DNA of 64,000 bases from Ottelia alismoides (GCA_037367405.1 JAZKJV010010616.1:893501-957500); one strand, 5' to 3'. Shown: positions 48,666 to 62,634, counted from the stretch's first letter. Notes: generated by a model from the letters alone, not told the origin. A program made the numbers and translations.

Positions 48666-49613
48666 TCCCCACACTTAAGCAAAGCTCATCCTTGAGCTAA
48701 TAAATGAAGAATGAATTAGTCAGTTAATTGATTACTTGAAGATATAAGGTTTGGCCAATCAAGAATAAATTTAGTCTTGCTTCAATTAACCGTCTCGTTA
48801 TCTTTTAGTCTTAACAAATGTATATGTAAGATCAGTTGATGGAGAGTATAGGATTGTGTCTTTTATTCTTTCCCTCTCATTGGAACAAGGGTTCTCTCAA
48901 GTTCCATATTAACTCAACACGTACATTATTATTACTAATCGGTATTTCCATCAGAAGAGGTTGGGTCATATGTACTTGTTTTCGTGGGAATGCTCCGTGG
49001 TGTGTCTATTTTGAGTATCTAGTATAGCTTCGACATACAGACTTGTATCGCTTACGATGTAGAGCCCTTTTCGAGGTACTATCCTGACTCGTAAAAGCCT
49101 TAAGATCTTGGTCCAAGTGGACACTTAAAAGGTTGGGAGTGCTTGCCACTGGTGGAAGCTCTTTTGATTTGACTTTATGGTGCAAGAACTTTTGTTTTCA
49201 TTTTTCTTTATTTTCTTTTCTTTCTATCTAGCTCCACTACTTTTACCAAGAGTCGGTGCACATTGATCAGCAACTTATTTTTATTTCATTACACCGTGAT
49301 ACTTAGGTAAATGTCAAGATATTAATACAAGAATCATTTTCTCATACTGGCTATGATTGCTGACACTCAGGTTTCATGAAGCATTCATTAATTCAATCCA
49401 ATCCCCAAGCATCATAAGATCATGTCATAACTTAAATTTCAAATCCCATATCGTCTAGAAAAGCCTCAACATACCTCATCATAAATGCAGTCATGCATGT
49501 GAAGTGTTAGTCATATTCTTTAAGGATAAGATTAAGCATGCAATATAACACATATATCTTTCAAATTAGTAAAATATGAATTATTAAGTCCAATACCTCA
49601 TGAATATGATAGG
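48666..49613 (-). other. Internal 3' region of X, first part
   Basis: AT-rich untranslated sequence beginning at the polypurine tract and ending at the TTAAC duplication of the nested solo LTR. Parts such as 49080-49180 resemble 31580-31750 and 14500-14560 of the other elements in order. No frame is supported. Confidence 0.55.
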
Positions 49614-49618
49614 TTAAC

Positions 49619-52600
49619 TATTTAACCAAATTCTACAAGGGTAAAAAAATAATATCCTCATTGAAAAAAAGATATAAAATGTCGTTGAGGTAATTGCTCA
49701 GAAAGTCGATTAATACAACAATCAACCCACACAATGTGTTGAAAAAGCAATGCGAGCAAGTGTGAATCAAAATGTATTATAATCCTACAATAAAATGTGT
49801 ATCTTGATAGATAACAATAATTGACTAAAGAAAGACAGTAAATGTTTTTGGGCTTTTTAGGGGTTCTTGAAATTTTAAGTGGGATTTTAAATATTTAATT
49901 TTTCTGAAATTTTGTTTTTCTAATAAATTTTAAGATTTTTTATTTTGTGATTATAAATTTTGATTTTTAGCCTTCTTTTCTTTTAATAAGGTAGTATATA
50001 AATATATCTACTAATATAGATAATATGGCTAATACAATTATAGATATAATTAAAAATACTCGAAAAATAGTAAATTAAAATATTTTTTGCTTTTAAATAT
50101 TTTGTTTTATTATTATGATTTTTCTTTTAATTTTTACCTTTTCTTTCTTAAATGATTAAATAATGAAAAATATTGAAAAATAAATATGATAAAATAATTT
50201 TGTATAACAAAAATAGCTACAAATCTCAAAAATTTCGAAAACAAATTACAATCTATACAAGGCATAATAAACTAAATACAAAAACTTAAACAAGTATTTT
50301 TTGGATATTTGAAAATTTTTAATTTTTGATAAGGATTTTGGAGTATTTAATTTTAAGTGGTCTTTTTCTATTTTTAGGTATTTTTATCCACCTATATAAA
50401 ATACTATAATAAAAATATATTTTTGCATTTTTTAAATATAGTTTTATATTTCTTTAATTTTTAAAGTAAATAAGGACTAAAATGTGTTATTTTTATTTTG
50501 TAATATGAAAGATCAAGCAAACATACACATAATCTTATTTTTGCAAAACTTTTGGAGCATGGATTATAATTTTGGAAAATAAAAAACATGTAGAAAAATT
50601 AATTGAATTGGTAGGGGTATTTTTGTAATTAAAAAAAGACATGGGGCACAATGAAAATTAACATAAAGTTTATAATTGGAAATTAGATTTTAAGTATTAA
50701 ATTAAATTTACAAAAACTTGTAATTGTTTACCTGTAAAATGCCCAGCTCACGTAGGAGCCACGTGAACTGTGCTAGCAAGGATCAAATAATGGTATTCAA
50801 CAAATATGAGGGTTCACTTGCAAATAGTCCACAAAATATAAGGAATAGTTAAAATACTACAAGACTAAAAAATGAGGCAAAAGGCGATGGTCGTATATGT
50901 AGTTTAAACCCTTGTGCTTGCGATCGTGTGGCTGAGGATGAGTCACTTTAGCGCATTGGATGACCCGAATGCGCCCATAACCCTTTGACTTGGACGTCTG
51001 CGATTAGATCTCCAAATGAGGTTGAGGGTTGCTGGTTCTTCTGATTTGACATTAACTGCACCTTATGGATCCCGACACTTGATCGAATGGTGAAATGCCA
51101 AGCGGAAGAAGAATTGAAGAACTAGGTGTTGACATGCTTCGAATCGATGTATCTGGCACCTCCGGTCCTCTCCTCAGCTACGAAGTGGCCCAAAATGATC
51201 CTGGAATGTATCTGCAGCAACTGAATTCTTCAGAATGGTCTGGTGCTCATCGGAGGATCCCTAGAGCGTGCAAGTCTTGGAGCCACCTTCGAGATTCAAA
51301 ATCACCTCAAATGAGGTTCTGGGGATTTGAAACTTAAAGGTTAGAAGTAGGGAAAAAAACAAAGCCTCCAGTGCGTTAGCGAGTAGGAATGAGTGGAGAT
51401 GAGATGAGGCAGATCTCGCTGGTGAAGTGGCAGTGAAGGAGGGATGATCTCCAGATCTAGTGAGGATCTGGGTGTACGGGGATGCATGGGTTGTAGAGAA
51501 AATGTTGGGGAAGAGAATGGTGGTGTCATCAAAGTCGAAGAGGGTTTGCTCGATGAAGGATGAAGGTCAGAGCTCTGGGCTCTGACAGACTACCGCTTTT
51601 GAGGAGTTTTTGGAATATAATGCTAAATCAAAAGAAATAAAGACAAATCTACAATACTGACTAACCTATGTATGAAAAGAACAAGAGATAGAGGTGCTCA
51701 CAGGATCTGTAGAGGTTAGGAGAGGAAGTCGTGATGGAGGGGTCGCAGAGCTCTGATCTAACTCAAATTAACACCGAAATTACGTGTCTGACCATAGAGT
51801 GGTTTCCTATTCTTACAAGAGCTTCGATCAATCATAGGGATATGATTTTTTCATGATGGAAGAGGAAACAAATTGGAATGTGAGGTGGATGAGATGCTTT
51901 ATACTCGTGTAGTTTGAATTGAGGAGGGCATTTGATGTAAAGATTCCTCGATCAAGGAAACACATTGGCGTGTAGGAGCTTTAATCAAGGAACAAGGTTT
52001 CAGAAGGATTTGATCCAAATGGATGAAATAAGCAATGGGACAAAATTGAGGGAGTAGGGGACAAATAAGGTCTGATGGGCGCTAGGGCCTAGGTTAGAGA
52101 GTTGACCCACAGTTAGCGAACGAGCGTCCTCTATTTGTCCATCTAGACTGCTAGAGGATAAAATCGTTTGGGAAATGATAATAAAATTAAAATAAAAAAA
52201 TAAATGAATTAGATAAATAAATTTATAAAATAAATTTTTTTATTATTTTATATAGTATTTTAGTATGATTTTTATTTATTTTTTGAGTTAATTTAAACGA
52301 GTTACTTTTTACTAGTTTAAACATGTGTATATTTACCTATGTTTTGATTATTTTACTTTTATTTCATATTTGTATTTTATTATTTTATATACATATTTTT
52401 TATATTTATAACTTATTTAAATACACATAAATATATTTTTATCATATTTTTTATATAATATGTACACTTAAATTAAATATGGATAGTTATTTACTAGGTA
52501 TAAGTCTTTATATTTCATCTATTTATTTGTACACTTGTTTATTTTTATTTATTTTAAATGGATTTTTATATTATAATTATGTACATGGGTTATAAATATT

Positions 52601-53291
52601 ATATAAAAATTATAAAAATATAAAATATTAAAGAAAATATATTAATAAGTTGATTATTTTATTCGGATATACTATACAATAGGGGTCCAAAACCTAACTT
52701 TTGCATCTTACATCCAAAATCAAATGAAACCATATTTATTAAATAGCTCATTAAAAGTTATATATAGCGAAAATGATTTTGATGAATTTTGAGTTTATAT
52801 GGAGAAGATATGAGTCATGGAAGTTGAGATTTTGGATTTTTATTCCGAGTGTATAACACACAATATGCATTATTTTTTTATTAAATAAATTTTGTATTTT
52901 TATATGCATTTTTATATGTACCTTTCATCTATAGAGTTTATTTATTTGAGGTATAAATAAAATAGGTTCCAAAAATCAATTATTTGGTCACATAAATTGG
53001 GATTTTTATTGTATTTTTGGCCCTTATCTCGCCATACTTTATTCCTTGTTGACCCAGTCATCATGATGCCTAGGTCTCGAGGTTTAGGGACATTTAATAC
53101 CTTTGGTATTTCATTTATTTTTCTTTTTTCTTTGGTCTTTTATTTTAGATTTAAATAGAATATATTTATACATTATTTACACAATAAATAGAAGAGGTAA
53201 TTTCATGCAAAATAATGTTATTTACATGCATTTTGCTAATGTTTAAAGGACAAAATAAAATAAATAAAGGTGATGAAATGGAGATTCAATA
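49619..53291 (-). mobile_element. Solo LTR of the outer Athila-like family
   Basis: A 3673-bp solo LTR in minus orientation with perfect TTAAC on both sides (49614-49618 and 53292-53296). It follows the outer LTR in order: terminal palindrome remnant (53271-53291), block with CAAGGAATAAAGTA and GGCGAGATAAGGGCC on the minus strand (53020-53060), GGACCCCTATTGTAT (52678-52692), GC-richer middle, and the end near TGGGTTGATTGTTG (about 49720). The terminal TG and CA have mutated. It is older than both LTRs of the outer element. Confidence 0.85.
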
Positions 53292-53296
53292 TTAAC

Positions 53297-54471
53297 TAGG
53301 AATTTTTGACCTCTTAAACTAAGTGTTATGAATCTCAACAAGCCTTGAGTGAATGTGTAAGTGTCAGGAAAACACTAACTGATTTGTTAGTTTTATGATT
53401 TTCAATTTTTTTCTTTTTTTTAAATAGATTTATTTACAACATATTTGTTACTCTCAATTGCACCCATAACTTTTTAAAAGGATTTTGAAAACATTTACAG
53501 AACATGTCAGATAAGTATAGGTATCCTAAACATTTTGCAAAGATTTTTCAAAACAAGTATAACCCTAATTTTCAAACCTATGTAAAACATTTTTCAAGAT
53601 AATATCACATTGATATAGGTTTTCCAAATATTTTACAAAGATTTTTCCAAAACACATAAAATTGTAATTTTATAAACATGTGAAAATATTTTTGAAAATC
53701 ATGTAAAAAATTTTCAAATCATTTTAAAATCATTTTTACAAAAATTAGTTCCAAAATAGTATGTTAACCATATCCCAAAAAGTTCGAAAATTTTAAAAAA
53801 AGTATATATGAAAGGTAAACCCCATATACTTAGTTGGTGATATTCCCTCATAGTGCAAAGTGATACGAAGCCATAGCTCTTACTAAATATAAAAAGGTGT
53901 ACAAAACTGAAACCAAGAAGAGAGGGTGTATGAATGAGTGAAAAGAATAAGTTAGTAGAATACTGCGACTCGAGGCCCCCTATACTTAAGATGATAATAG
54001 CCTAAGCAAAGAGAAATGATATGAAATAAGGGGCTTGAGGTGAATAATTAGAGACAAATTGGTCCCCCTATACGTAGGCTGAGGAGTGGACTAAGCATGG
54101 AGCAAATGGCGAGGGACTGGGACACACTAATGTTAGCTGGATCTAATTTGATGAATGAAACTTTGAGGAAGAAGAAATGGAGTTTTAGGGTTTCTAGGAG
54201 AGGTTGTAGAAATCACAATAAAGTACAAGCAAACATTGATTGATTGACCAACTCACACTGTAAGACCAAAATAAATGGTCGAATTATCTTATACATTTTA
54301 TTGGTGATAATACAAAATTCGAGTCCATTACGAGCATGACTAAGTAGGATTTGGGCACAATTCTAAGGATATGTCCTCACCTCTCAATGTGCAAAGTGTA
54401 CCTGCGAATAATGAGGAATTTGCACTCCCAATACACGATTTACTTTCACTCCAATTTAATTAGGCCAATAA
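53297..54471 (-). other. Internal region of X, second part
   Basis: AT-rich TTTTCAAA-type sequence (53400-53800) and two decayed hairpins near 53977 and 54062, then the leader-like block from 54260. The junction at about 54180-54260 is where gag and pol should be. Nothing coding is left. Confidence 0.55.
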
Positions 54472-57400
54472 TGAGTGGTCGAGCACGAGTTAGGGAATCA
54501 AGTAAGCAAAGGGTCGTTGCTACCCGGAGCATAAGGCCAAGCTCAGTCAAGAAAAAGATAGAAACAAATCAATCAAACAAATAAATCAATTAGAGCACAG
54601 GAAACAATGTTAGCGGTCTCCGCTATTTATTTTAACATGGTATAGCAACCAAGGTTGAACACAAGGAGCACGAGAAATCCTACGAAGTAGTCAAAATTCA
54701 GAAACTAAACTGCATAAATTTATTGATTTTTAATTTTGCAAAATTTTTAGGATTTTTAATTAAGGGATAAAATAAATAAATAAGGAAACAATGCATATAA
54801 TAAAGATTTTTAAATTTTTATTTAATGCTAAAAGTGCTCAAAAATTAGGAATAAAATTTTTTTGGGTAATTAAAAAATTAAAGTATTTTTGGTTATTTTA
54901 TGAGATTTGTTTGATGTTTTTGTGGTTTTATAAAAATTAAATTAATATCAAAACTGTGAACAGTGCACAGCTAGGACAATACGACAAGTTAAAAATAGCT
55001 AAAATGCCCTAATTTCCTGAAAAGCAATTTTCTGAGAAAATAGATGAAAAGAGCCAAAATAAGAACTGAAATTGTATTTTTCTGATTTTTTAAGATTTTT
55101 TATGTTTTTTATAAGTTCTTAAGAGTTTTGAAATTTTTTGGGTTTTTATGGATGCTTTTGAAACAAAAATGCTATAAAAGGAAAAGCACACTAAAACACA
55201 CACTCGCGAATTTTTTAATTTTGAAACAAATTTTCTATTTTTGTTGTATTTTTCAATATGGATAGCAAGATTTTAAGTGGTTTTGATTTTTATAAAAGAA
55301 ACATGAGACTAAATTAATCTCAAAATCACAATAAATATTACATGTTAGCAGGAGATAATAATAATTTTTATAGAATTTACGAACATAATTTGGTAGTTAT
55401 TTAATAAAATACAAGACACATAGATTGTAGGGACCTACTTGTAATTACAATAAAGTCCAAGGGCCAAATAACAACACATATGAAAAATCCAAGGTCCGAA
55501 GATGCAAAATATCTAGAGAAAATACACATGCGCAATAAACCACGCATAGAGGTAGATTTGGAAATATCAGAAACTATCCATTCAAAGCATATCATTCATA
55601 ACATCTAGGGTAGACCATGCAAATTTCCCCAAAAAGCACGTGGGATTGCATGTGAGTTCACACACAGAGGACGAAAATGCAAATATATAAAAATACAAGG
55701 TCATAACTACAAAATATCTGAAATACAACTTTATTTACTGAACTAACTAACAAAGATGAAATATACCCCAACTATGATTGGTAGTGCATGTGGGAGTGGT
55801 CGTGATTGTACGGCTCTGATCACTACAGCTGGTACATCGTATGGTGTAGAGATTGTCGTGGATGTGCGGTTGGTTATGACTTGTCAGCACTAATCGAACG
55901 GCAACAACAACCCTTTTGTCAGGCGGCTGTGATGCAAATTGGCAGGAGGGCCCCCGTCCGATGGTGAAGAAGGTGTTAGTAAGAACATGAGCATGGTAAT
56001 CTTCATCCTAGCGTTAGAGGGAGTCTGACGCTTCGATGAAGGGTCGGAGGAGTCTAATGGCTTCATGAAGGTGCCCTGCGTCTGATGGGGTGCTCCGATG
56101 GGAGAGGTAATGGCTAGATGATCGTGACAGTGAAATGCCACTTGGGGCTGATCCTCCCAAGCAGTTGGGAGCTATAGGGATCTCCTTAGCATGAACTAGA
56201 TCCTGGAGAAGGTAGAGGAGACTCGGGGCTTGGCTCCTATAAATTTTATTGTAGAGAGATAAGGGAAGCGAGGGCGGATGGAGTTCAACCCCGGTGTCTA
56301 TTGAAGAAGGGAGTCTTGGCCTTAATCTTGACCAGAGCGTCGAGTCTAAGGATGATGAGGATGCGATGCAAGATGTGGTGTGATATGTAGAGTCGATCTA
56401 AATGGATGAGGGGAATTGACAGAGCTCCGCCTAGCTGGGCAAAGCTAGGGGACGACAGCGGTGACGAAATAGAAAGATCGAATGGAACTAGGTAATGGAA
56501 GAGAAGTGGTAGGTACCTGAAGGTTCTGAAGTGTTCCTCTACTTCAGGCGAGGATGGTAGTGAAGGTCATGGCCTCAACCGTATTACAGCGGACAGGGAG
56601 GAAGAACACGGTGGAGAGCTCCAGCCACGGAGCAGAGCTGCGGGTACAAGCCACCAAGCTTTGATCCAAGGACACCCACAGACGGTTGTCATTCTACTGA
56701 AGATACCTAGGAATGAAAGAAGGGGCGAGGCATGAGAGGCGGTGCCAGGAGGGGGTAGAAGATAATTTATAGGTCGCTCGAAGGTCCAGAAATATCGGGA
56801 AAAAATGCATAACCTGAGAGCGATTTGGATACGCCAAAGGACCCACAAGGATGTCGTGTGTATGAGGATTATCGGGTCCAAATTTCGAGGTAAATGGAGC
56901 TCAGAGTCGGGCTAGAGAATTTTGAGAAGGAGTTCCGACGAGCAACATCCGTGTCTGACCTGGGAAGGAGAAACCTTTGACCGGGGGTCAACGAACGATC
57001 TAGACCAATTATAAAATTAGGATTTACAAAATATTTATAAATTCAATAAAAAAGTAAATGATGTTAAATTAAAAAGTGTACAAAATAAAAAAAAGTTTAT
57101 TATTTTTTGAACTATTTTTTTTGTGATTTTTAATTATTTTTATGAAAAATAATACAATGTATATACATCACATAGTCTTATATACAAGTATAATATATCT
57201 GTGTTTTCTGTACAAGTAATTTTATTTTGTTATTTTTATATAAATATCACAATTCTATATTTTATTTATTTATAGCATAATTTTAGGAGTAAAAAATAGC
57301 TTTTATTTTGTGAGTTATTTACAGGTATAGAATAAATATTGAATGTGATGTACATACATGTCTTTGTACAATTGAGGAGAGATTTTATTTTTACTTATAT

Positions 57401-57801
57401 TTAATTTTTTGATTTTTCTTTTATTCTTATTTATTTCTATAAATATATACAATTGATAAAAATAATAATTAATTGTATTTTGTCAAAAATATTTATTTAT
57501 ATACATAAGTAATATGTACAACACAATGTAGACCCTATCTCTCTCTACTTATTTTGTTTTGCCATCAGGTCAAGGCTTGACCTTCTCTTGGAGTTTAGGT
57601 CACTCTGTATTTATTCTAAATACCTCCTTCCTTTTTCCTTTCTTTTGTTCTTTTATTTTTTCACAAAAATATGCTAATTATGCAATATTAACAAATGCAT
57701 GTTGAATGCTAAGTTATTGTATTTACGGGTATTTACATGTCACTTTAATAATATAAATAGATAAAATAAATGAATAATGAGTGAGGATCGGGGATTCATC
57801 A
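54472..57801 (-). repeat. 3' LTR of element Y
   Basis: It is 3330 bp. It starts TGAGTGGTCGAGC and holds the GGTTGAACACAAGGAGCACG block (54652-54671), GC-richer middle (55750-57000) and the end GGGGATTCATCA (57790-57801). The adjacent CCCTCCTATAC is the polypurine tract on the minus strand. The left flank is AATAA; the matching duplication is outside the window. Confidence 0.85.
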
Positions 57802-58600
57802 CCCTCCTATACTTTACCTTTGTTAGTCCCTTAGCAAACACTTATTTGAAAAATAAGTGAAAAGAGAAGAAAAAAGGAAAATCAAGGTTGATTATTAAAC
57901 TTATATTCATTAAATTGAAGTATGGAGCTCAGTCAGACCTTTGGATTACTATTTTGTCGTAACCTTATTGGGATCTAGTTTTAAGACCCAACAACCTCTA
58001 AGTTCTACCATTATATGGTAAAGACTCCTCAATAATCCAGACAAGAACAAGTCTACATACGCAAACTCTAATGACCATGTATCTTTCCTTGTACTATGTA
58101 AGTGATATGTAGCTCCCCACCTCAGTAATGATAAAGAAACAACCTCCCTCAACAAGGTAACTCTAATTCATCATTTTAGTAGCTCTTTCCTTCAGGAGTG
58201 GGGTATTCCCTTCTAAGTTCAAGTGCAATCGGCTGAAGAATAGGGGGAAAGAAGATAATGGAACGTGGCAAGTGTAGCGATGTATCCCTGGGAGCCCAAC
58301 CAGTATATCCAAGTCTCCCACTGCAACCTTCATGAGTTAAAAAGGTGTAATACATAAGCAATACTTTATTTGACTATCTACACTCAGGAAAGCATTTTAT
58401 TTTCAATCAAGCATGTCCACTTTTTTGGAGTTTTTCTTGATTTTGCACTTTTTTGTTGTGCATATGTACAACATATCTACAGGGTGCAACATATACATAA
58501 GGACTTCTTCTTCTTGAGCCAGTAGACTATCCCTCTTTTGAAGCATTATTGCAACCCACAACTCCTGTCTTTAGACCTCAGCACCGCTAGACCAAGTTGA

Positions 58601-60850
58601 GGGGGTTTTACAAGAGATTAATAGTGATGTCGGTGTAGAAAACCATGAAGACAAAATCCGATTGATCAAACAAAAAATCTACAAAATAGGAAAGAGAAAT
58701 AAAATTAGAGGAAGCGGCTTTTTTCTCTCTCCTATTTTGTCTACACTATTTTATTTATCTAGGTAATGTGTCTGGATCAAATTCGAGGAGACATAATATC
58801 AAAACATCGATTTTTGATGAAAGAAATAAATTTCGAAAGCTTTCACTATATTCTTGGTTTTACAACAACTTCAAGAAAAGACTCGAAACTAACTTGATAT
58901 TGCGAAAATCAAATCGAAGAAATGATACGATGAAAAATCGTGAAGAAATACAAGAAATATGTCTTGGGTAGTTCTGAAACTACCCAAAAAAATTTAGGAA
59001 GATAATACAACATAAGGGTCTAAGATGCCCCTACAAGCTAGGGCCACAAATGCAAGAAAAGTTTTTAAGGTCTGTTACAAAATGGTCCCTACTCAGGGAC
59101 CTAAATGCAATATCTGGAAATATCTGGAGCAGGCTGGAAATTCTGAAACTTGCTGGGTTTAGTATGCAAATGTTTTACCCTTTCATCTGAACGGCTGGAA
59201 TTAGATGCTGAAACTTGATCTGGACCGTCCGTGGATGATACATGGCAGGCACCTATAGCAGGGTTGTTCTTGTGATGTTTTTCCCCTTCTCAGCACTACT
59301 AGCGATGAGGCGGCATCGACGAATTATCTACGGCGTTCAACACTAGTCTTGGGCCTTCAGCAGGGCCATGTATGAACTGGAAGCTTGATCTTAGGATTAA
59401 TTAGTTTGGAATGGAGATCTTTGGGGGTATTTTATAGACGATCAATGGAGGTTTGTTAGAAGAGCAAGGGTTGGTGTGAGAGAGGGTGGTTAGAGGAAGA
59501 AGATCGATGGTTAAGAATGGAGGAAGAGGTTAGGAGTTATCTTGGAGAAAAAGGCAAAGTCGGGTAGTTGAAACAAACAACTGGCCGACCTTCTTGAGGA
59601 AGAAGATCCCAGGTGCAGACACGTGTCAGCATCTGGTTGGCCAGGTTAAAAAATCTCTTAATAATTATTAATTAAACAGTAAATAATATTATTTTAATTA
59701 GTTATAAAAATGAAAAGTGTAGATAATTGATATATCTAAATTATAGCATAATTAATTTTGATAAAAAATAATTATTTTATGAAGAATAAATATTATATTA
59801 ATAATAAAGATGCGTAATACTTAATAAATAGGTTTTGTATTTTTAACATAATAACTTAATAAATAATATATTAGTTTTATATCTTATTAAATTTTAGTTT
59901 AATAAATAGAGTGTTTGCGAATTTGTTGTAGTTTTTAATAAATTAATTTAAGTATTTGAATAAATACAAGTATAAGTTATATAATTCATTTATACCGATA
60001 AATTAGGGTTTTTTATTTATTTAAAATAATAAATAAGTTCAAACTTATGAAATAAATTAGGTTTATAGTACAAGATCAAAAAATATTTAGAAATTATAAA
60101 ATCATTAAAATAATAAATAATGTGTTCTAAATAAAAAAGATAGCCCAGAAACCCAGTTAAGGTTGTCCCAAAGCCAACTTTTTGCAAACGGACTTCGATT
60201 TTAGTGAAATTACCTTCATTAATTAGAGAATATTACTTTATGAATTTTAAAAGTGAGTAGAGTCAAATTGGAGTTCGTATGAGAAAGTTATGATGTTCTG
60301 AAGTTTGGATTTTGAGACATTACAGGTTGGATATCTTCGTATATATACAAGGTAATATTTTTAACTTATTTTTTATATTTTTTTATATGTTTTAGAGATA
60401 ATTACGAGAAGAGTTTTGTGAAAAAACAAGTTCATATGAATTAATTAAAAATCTTTAAATTTTTTGTATTTAATGAATAATTAATGATGGATGTATAAAG
60501 TATGGAATTAATTATTTTTATTTATTTTCTTCCTTATCTCCCCCTACTTATTTATTTGTCGACCAAACCATGCTAACTTGGTCTCGGGGATTAGGTTATA
60601 AATATATCTTTGAGCTATATTTATTTTTACAAGTCATATTGTACATACATGCATATTTACAATTTGCCTTTATTTTATTTTATTTATTTTTATTCTTTTA
60701 TTTATTTACATGATTTTAATGCCTAAAAGTGCATTTTTACTCATGACTATGGTTTTGTTAAGAAATGGAAGTTAATGGATGTTTACATGTATTTGTTAAG
60801 GGTTTTAAGACAAAATGCACATAGAATGTTAATGAATCATGGATTCATTA
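58601..60850 (-). mobile_element. Solo LTR, relative of the outer family, inside Y
   Basis: It interrupts the Y sequence that is continuous in the inner element at 14258-14265. On the minus strand it starts with the palindrome TAATGAATC...GATTCATTA (60830-60850) and has the block GTCGACAAATAAATAAG and TAGGGGGAGATAAGG (60525-60565), as in the outer LTR. It is short, about 2.25 kb. The flank after it is GCTGC (GGTAC in the duplicated copy) and the uninterrupted site reads GGTGC. The left edge (58601-58606) is uncertain because no clean CA end or matching duplication is left. Confidence 0.65.
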
Positions 60851-61999
60851 GCTGCACATCCCTCCCTAAAGGAAGACGAGAAGTTCTGTCTAGAAGTACT
60901 ACCCTCGTATGCTACCCCGAGCTAAAGGATTCTACCTCCTCACCACCTCATACGTTTGGAGCTATGTGTAAGGTGATGGTCCAAGTAAAGCCATTGTCAG
61001 TGAGAGTCATGTTTGCATTGTTAAGTGTTTTACTTAAGCTCATTCAGATGACATGTGAACATAGCATAGTAGAATTAAAGAATTAAGTCACTAATGGACC
61101 TGAAAAGTCTTATCCCCAAATCCTACAAGGTTTCTATGAGAATTAGGTGGATTAAGGTCTTAACCATGCTCTATTCTCCAATTTAATTCCAAACTAGTTT
61201 AAATGTCAACTATGATTCGGAAGAATACAAATATGTGCAAAAATCATTTTATGCAATTTTAAATACATGCAAAATTTTTGAAAATGTTTGAATGGAAGGA
61301 TGAAGTTTTGCAAACTATTTACAAACATTTACACAAATTTTTGCAAACTATTTATTTACATGATTTTAATGCATAAAAGTGCATTTTATTCATGACTATG
61401 GTTTTGTTAAAAAATGGAAGTTGATGGATATTTACATGTATTTGTTAAGGGTTTTAAGACAAAATGAACATAGAATGTTAATGAATAATGGATTCATCAG
61501 GTACACATCCCTCCCTAAAGGAAGACGAGAGGTTCCACTTAGATGTACTGACCTTGTATGCTACCACCAAGCCAAAGGGTTCTACCTCCTCACTACCTCA
61601 TACGTGTGGAGCTATGTGTAAGGTGTTGGTCCAAGTAAAGCCGTTATCAGTAAGAGTCATGTGTGCGTTGTTAAGTGTTCTACATAGGCTCATTAACATG
61701 ATATGTAAACATTTCCTAGTAGACATAAAGAATTAAGTCACTAATGGACCTGAAAAATCTTATCCCCATATCCTATAAGGTTCCTCTGAGAATTAGGTGG
61801 ACTAAGGTCTTAACCAAGCTCCATTTTCAATTTAAATCCAGACAAGTTTAAATGTCAACTATGATTCTTATGAATACAAATATGTACAAAAATCTTTTTA
61901 TGCAATTTTCAAAACATGCAAAGTTTTTGAAAATGTTTGAATGCAAGGATGAAGTTTTGCAAACTATTAACAAATATTTACACACATATTTTTGCAAAC
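60699..61999. repeat. 650-bp tandem duplication across a solo LTR edge
   Basis: Unit A is 60699-61348 and unit B 61349-61999. Both run from TATTTATTTACATGATTTTAATGC to TTGCAAAC (shown in parts). Each unit holds the last 150 bases of the solo LTR plus 500 bases of the Y 3' region. The copies differ at several percent of positions. Confidence 0.9.
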
Positions 62000-62429
62000 G
62001 TTTATTTTTCAAATATTTTCAAAAATTTTGTATCATATACATAATTTTGATACAAAAATATTTACAAACTTTTATAATCAAAACATTTTTACAAACATTT
62101 GTACAAAAGTAATTTTTATATATAGTTATTTACAAACATGTATGTGCAAGAAAGATTTTTATGTGCGATAAAAATTTTAAATTTTTGTGAATTTTAGGTT
62201 GCGGTTTTTAGCCATTTTATTTATTACCACACTCACAAAAAGTACAGGTTATGGCTAAAGTATATATGTAATATATACGACACCCCCTATACTTAGCTCG
62301 AACTATGTCCTCAAAGTGATCAAAGAGTGATGAAGAAGACATAACACATGCTTAGTATTGGGAAGTGAAAATAAGGGCTATACTACAATGACAAGTAAAT
62401 GATTATAATGAATAGAGATCGGTGATCCC

Positions 62430-62634
62430 CTATACTTAGGATCAACTAATCCTAAGTATAGAAGACTGTACACAAGGAGAAAACCGAGGGTCATCATGTA
62501 CAAGATCTACTTCCCCTATACTTAGGGTAAAATATCCCTTAGTATAGGCAACAAAACAAAGGTAAAAAGAATTAAAAGAATAATAAAAAACCTGACACCA
62601 CCCTAGACATAGGGTAAAGTACACCCTAAGTATA
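62430..62634 (-). repeat. Hairpin array in Y, partly decayed
   Basis: 62430-62442/62449-62461 is a perfect 13-bp stem. 62515-62527/62536-62548 has one mismatch. A third (about 62600-62634) keeps only its right arm well. Order and sequence match the three hairpins of the inner element. Confidence 0.8.

Larger units (their letters stand above)
45731..54471 (-). mobile_element. Element X: coding-less Athila-type derivative (5' end not found)
   Basis: In minus orientation this has a 3' LTR (45731-48665), internal sequence 48666-49613 and 53297-54471, and a nested solo LTR between. The internal part matches the 3' region of the inner element (degenerate hairpins with CCCCTATAC near 53977 and 54062). 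Then, with no gag or pol between, it matches the leader (54260-54320 against 22450-22500). This is the layout of a large retrotransposon derivative or a big internal deletion. No PBS or 5' LTR was recognised; Y begins at 54472, possibly inserted into the leader of X. Confidence 0.6.

Noticed and set aside
54472..57801. Reading this LTR as the 5' LTR of X
   Set aside because: No PBS precedes it on the X side, it does not resemble the 3' LTR of X closely, and the sequence after 57801 matches the 3' region of the inner element, so it is the 3' LTR of Y.
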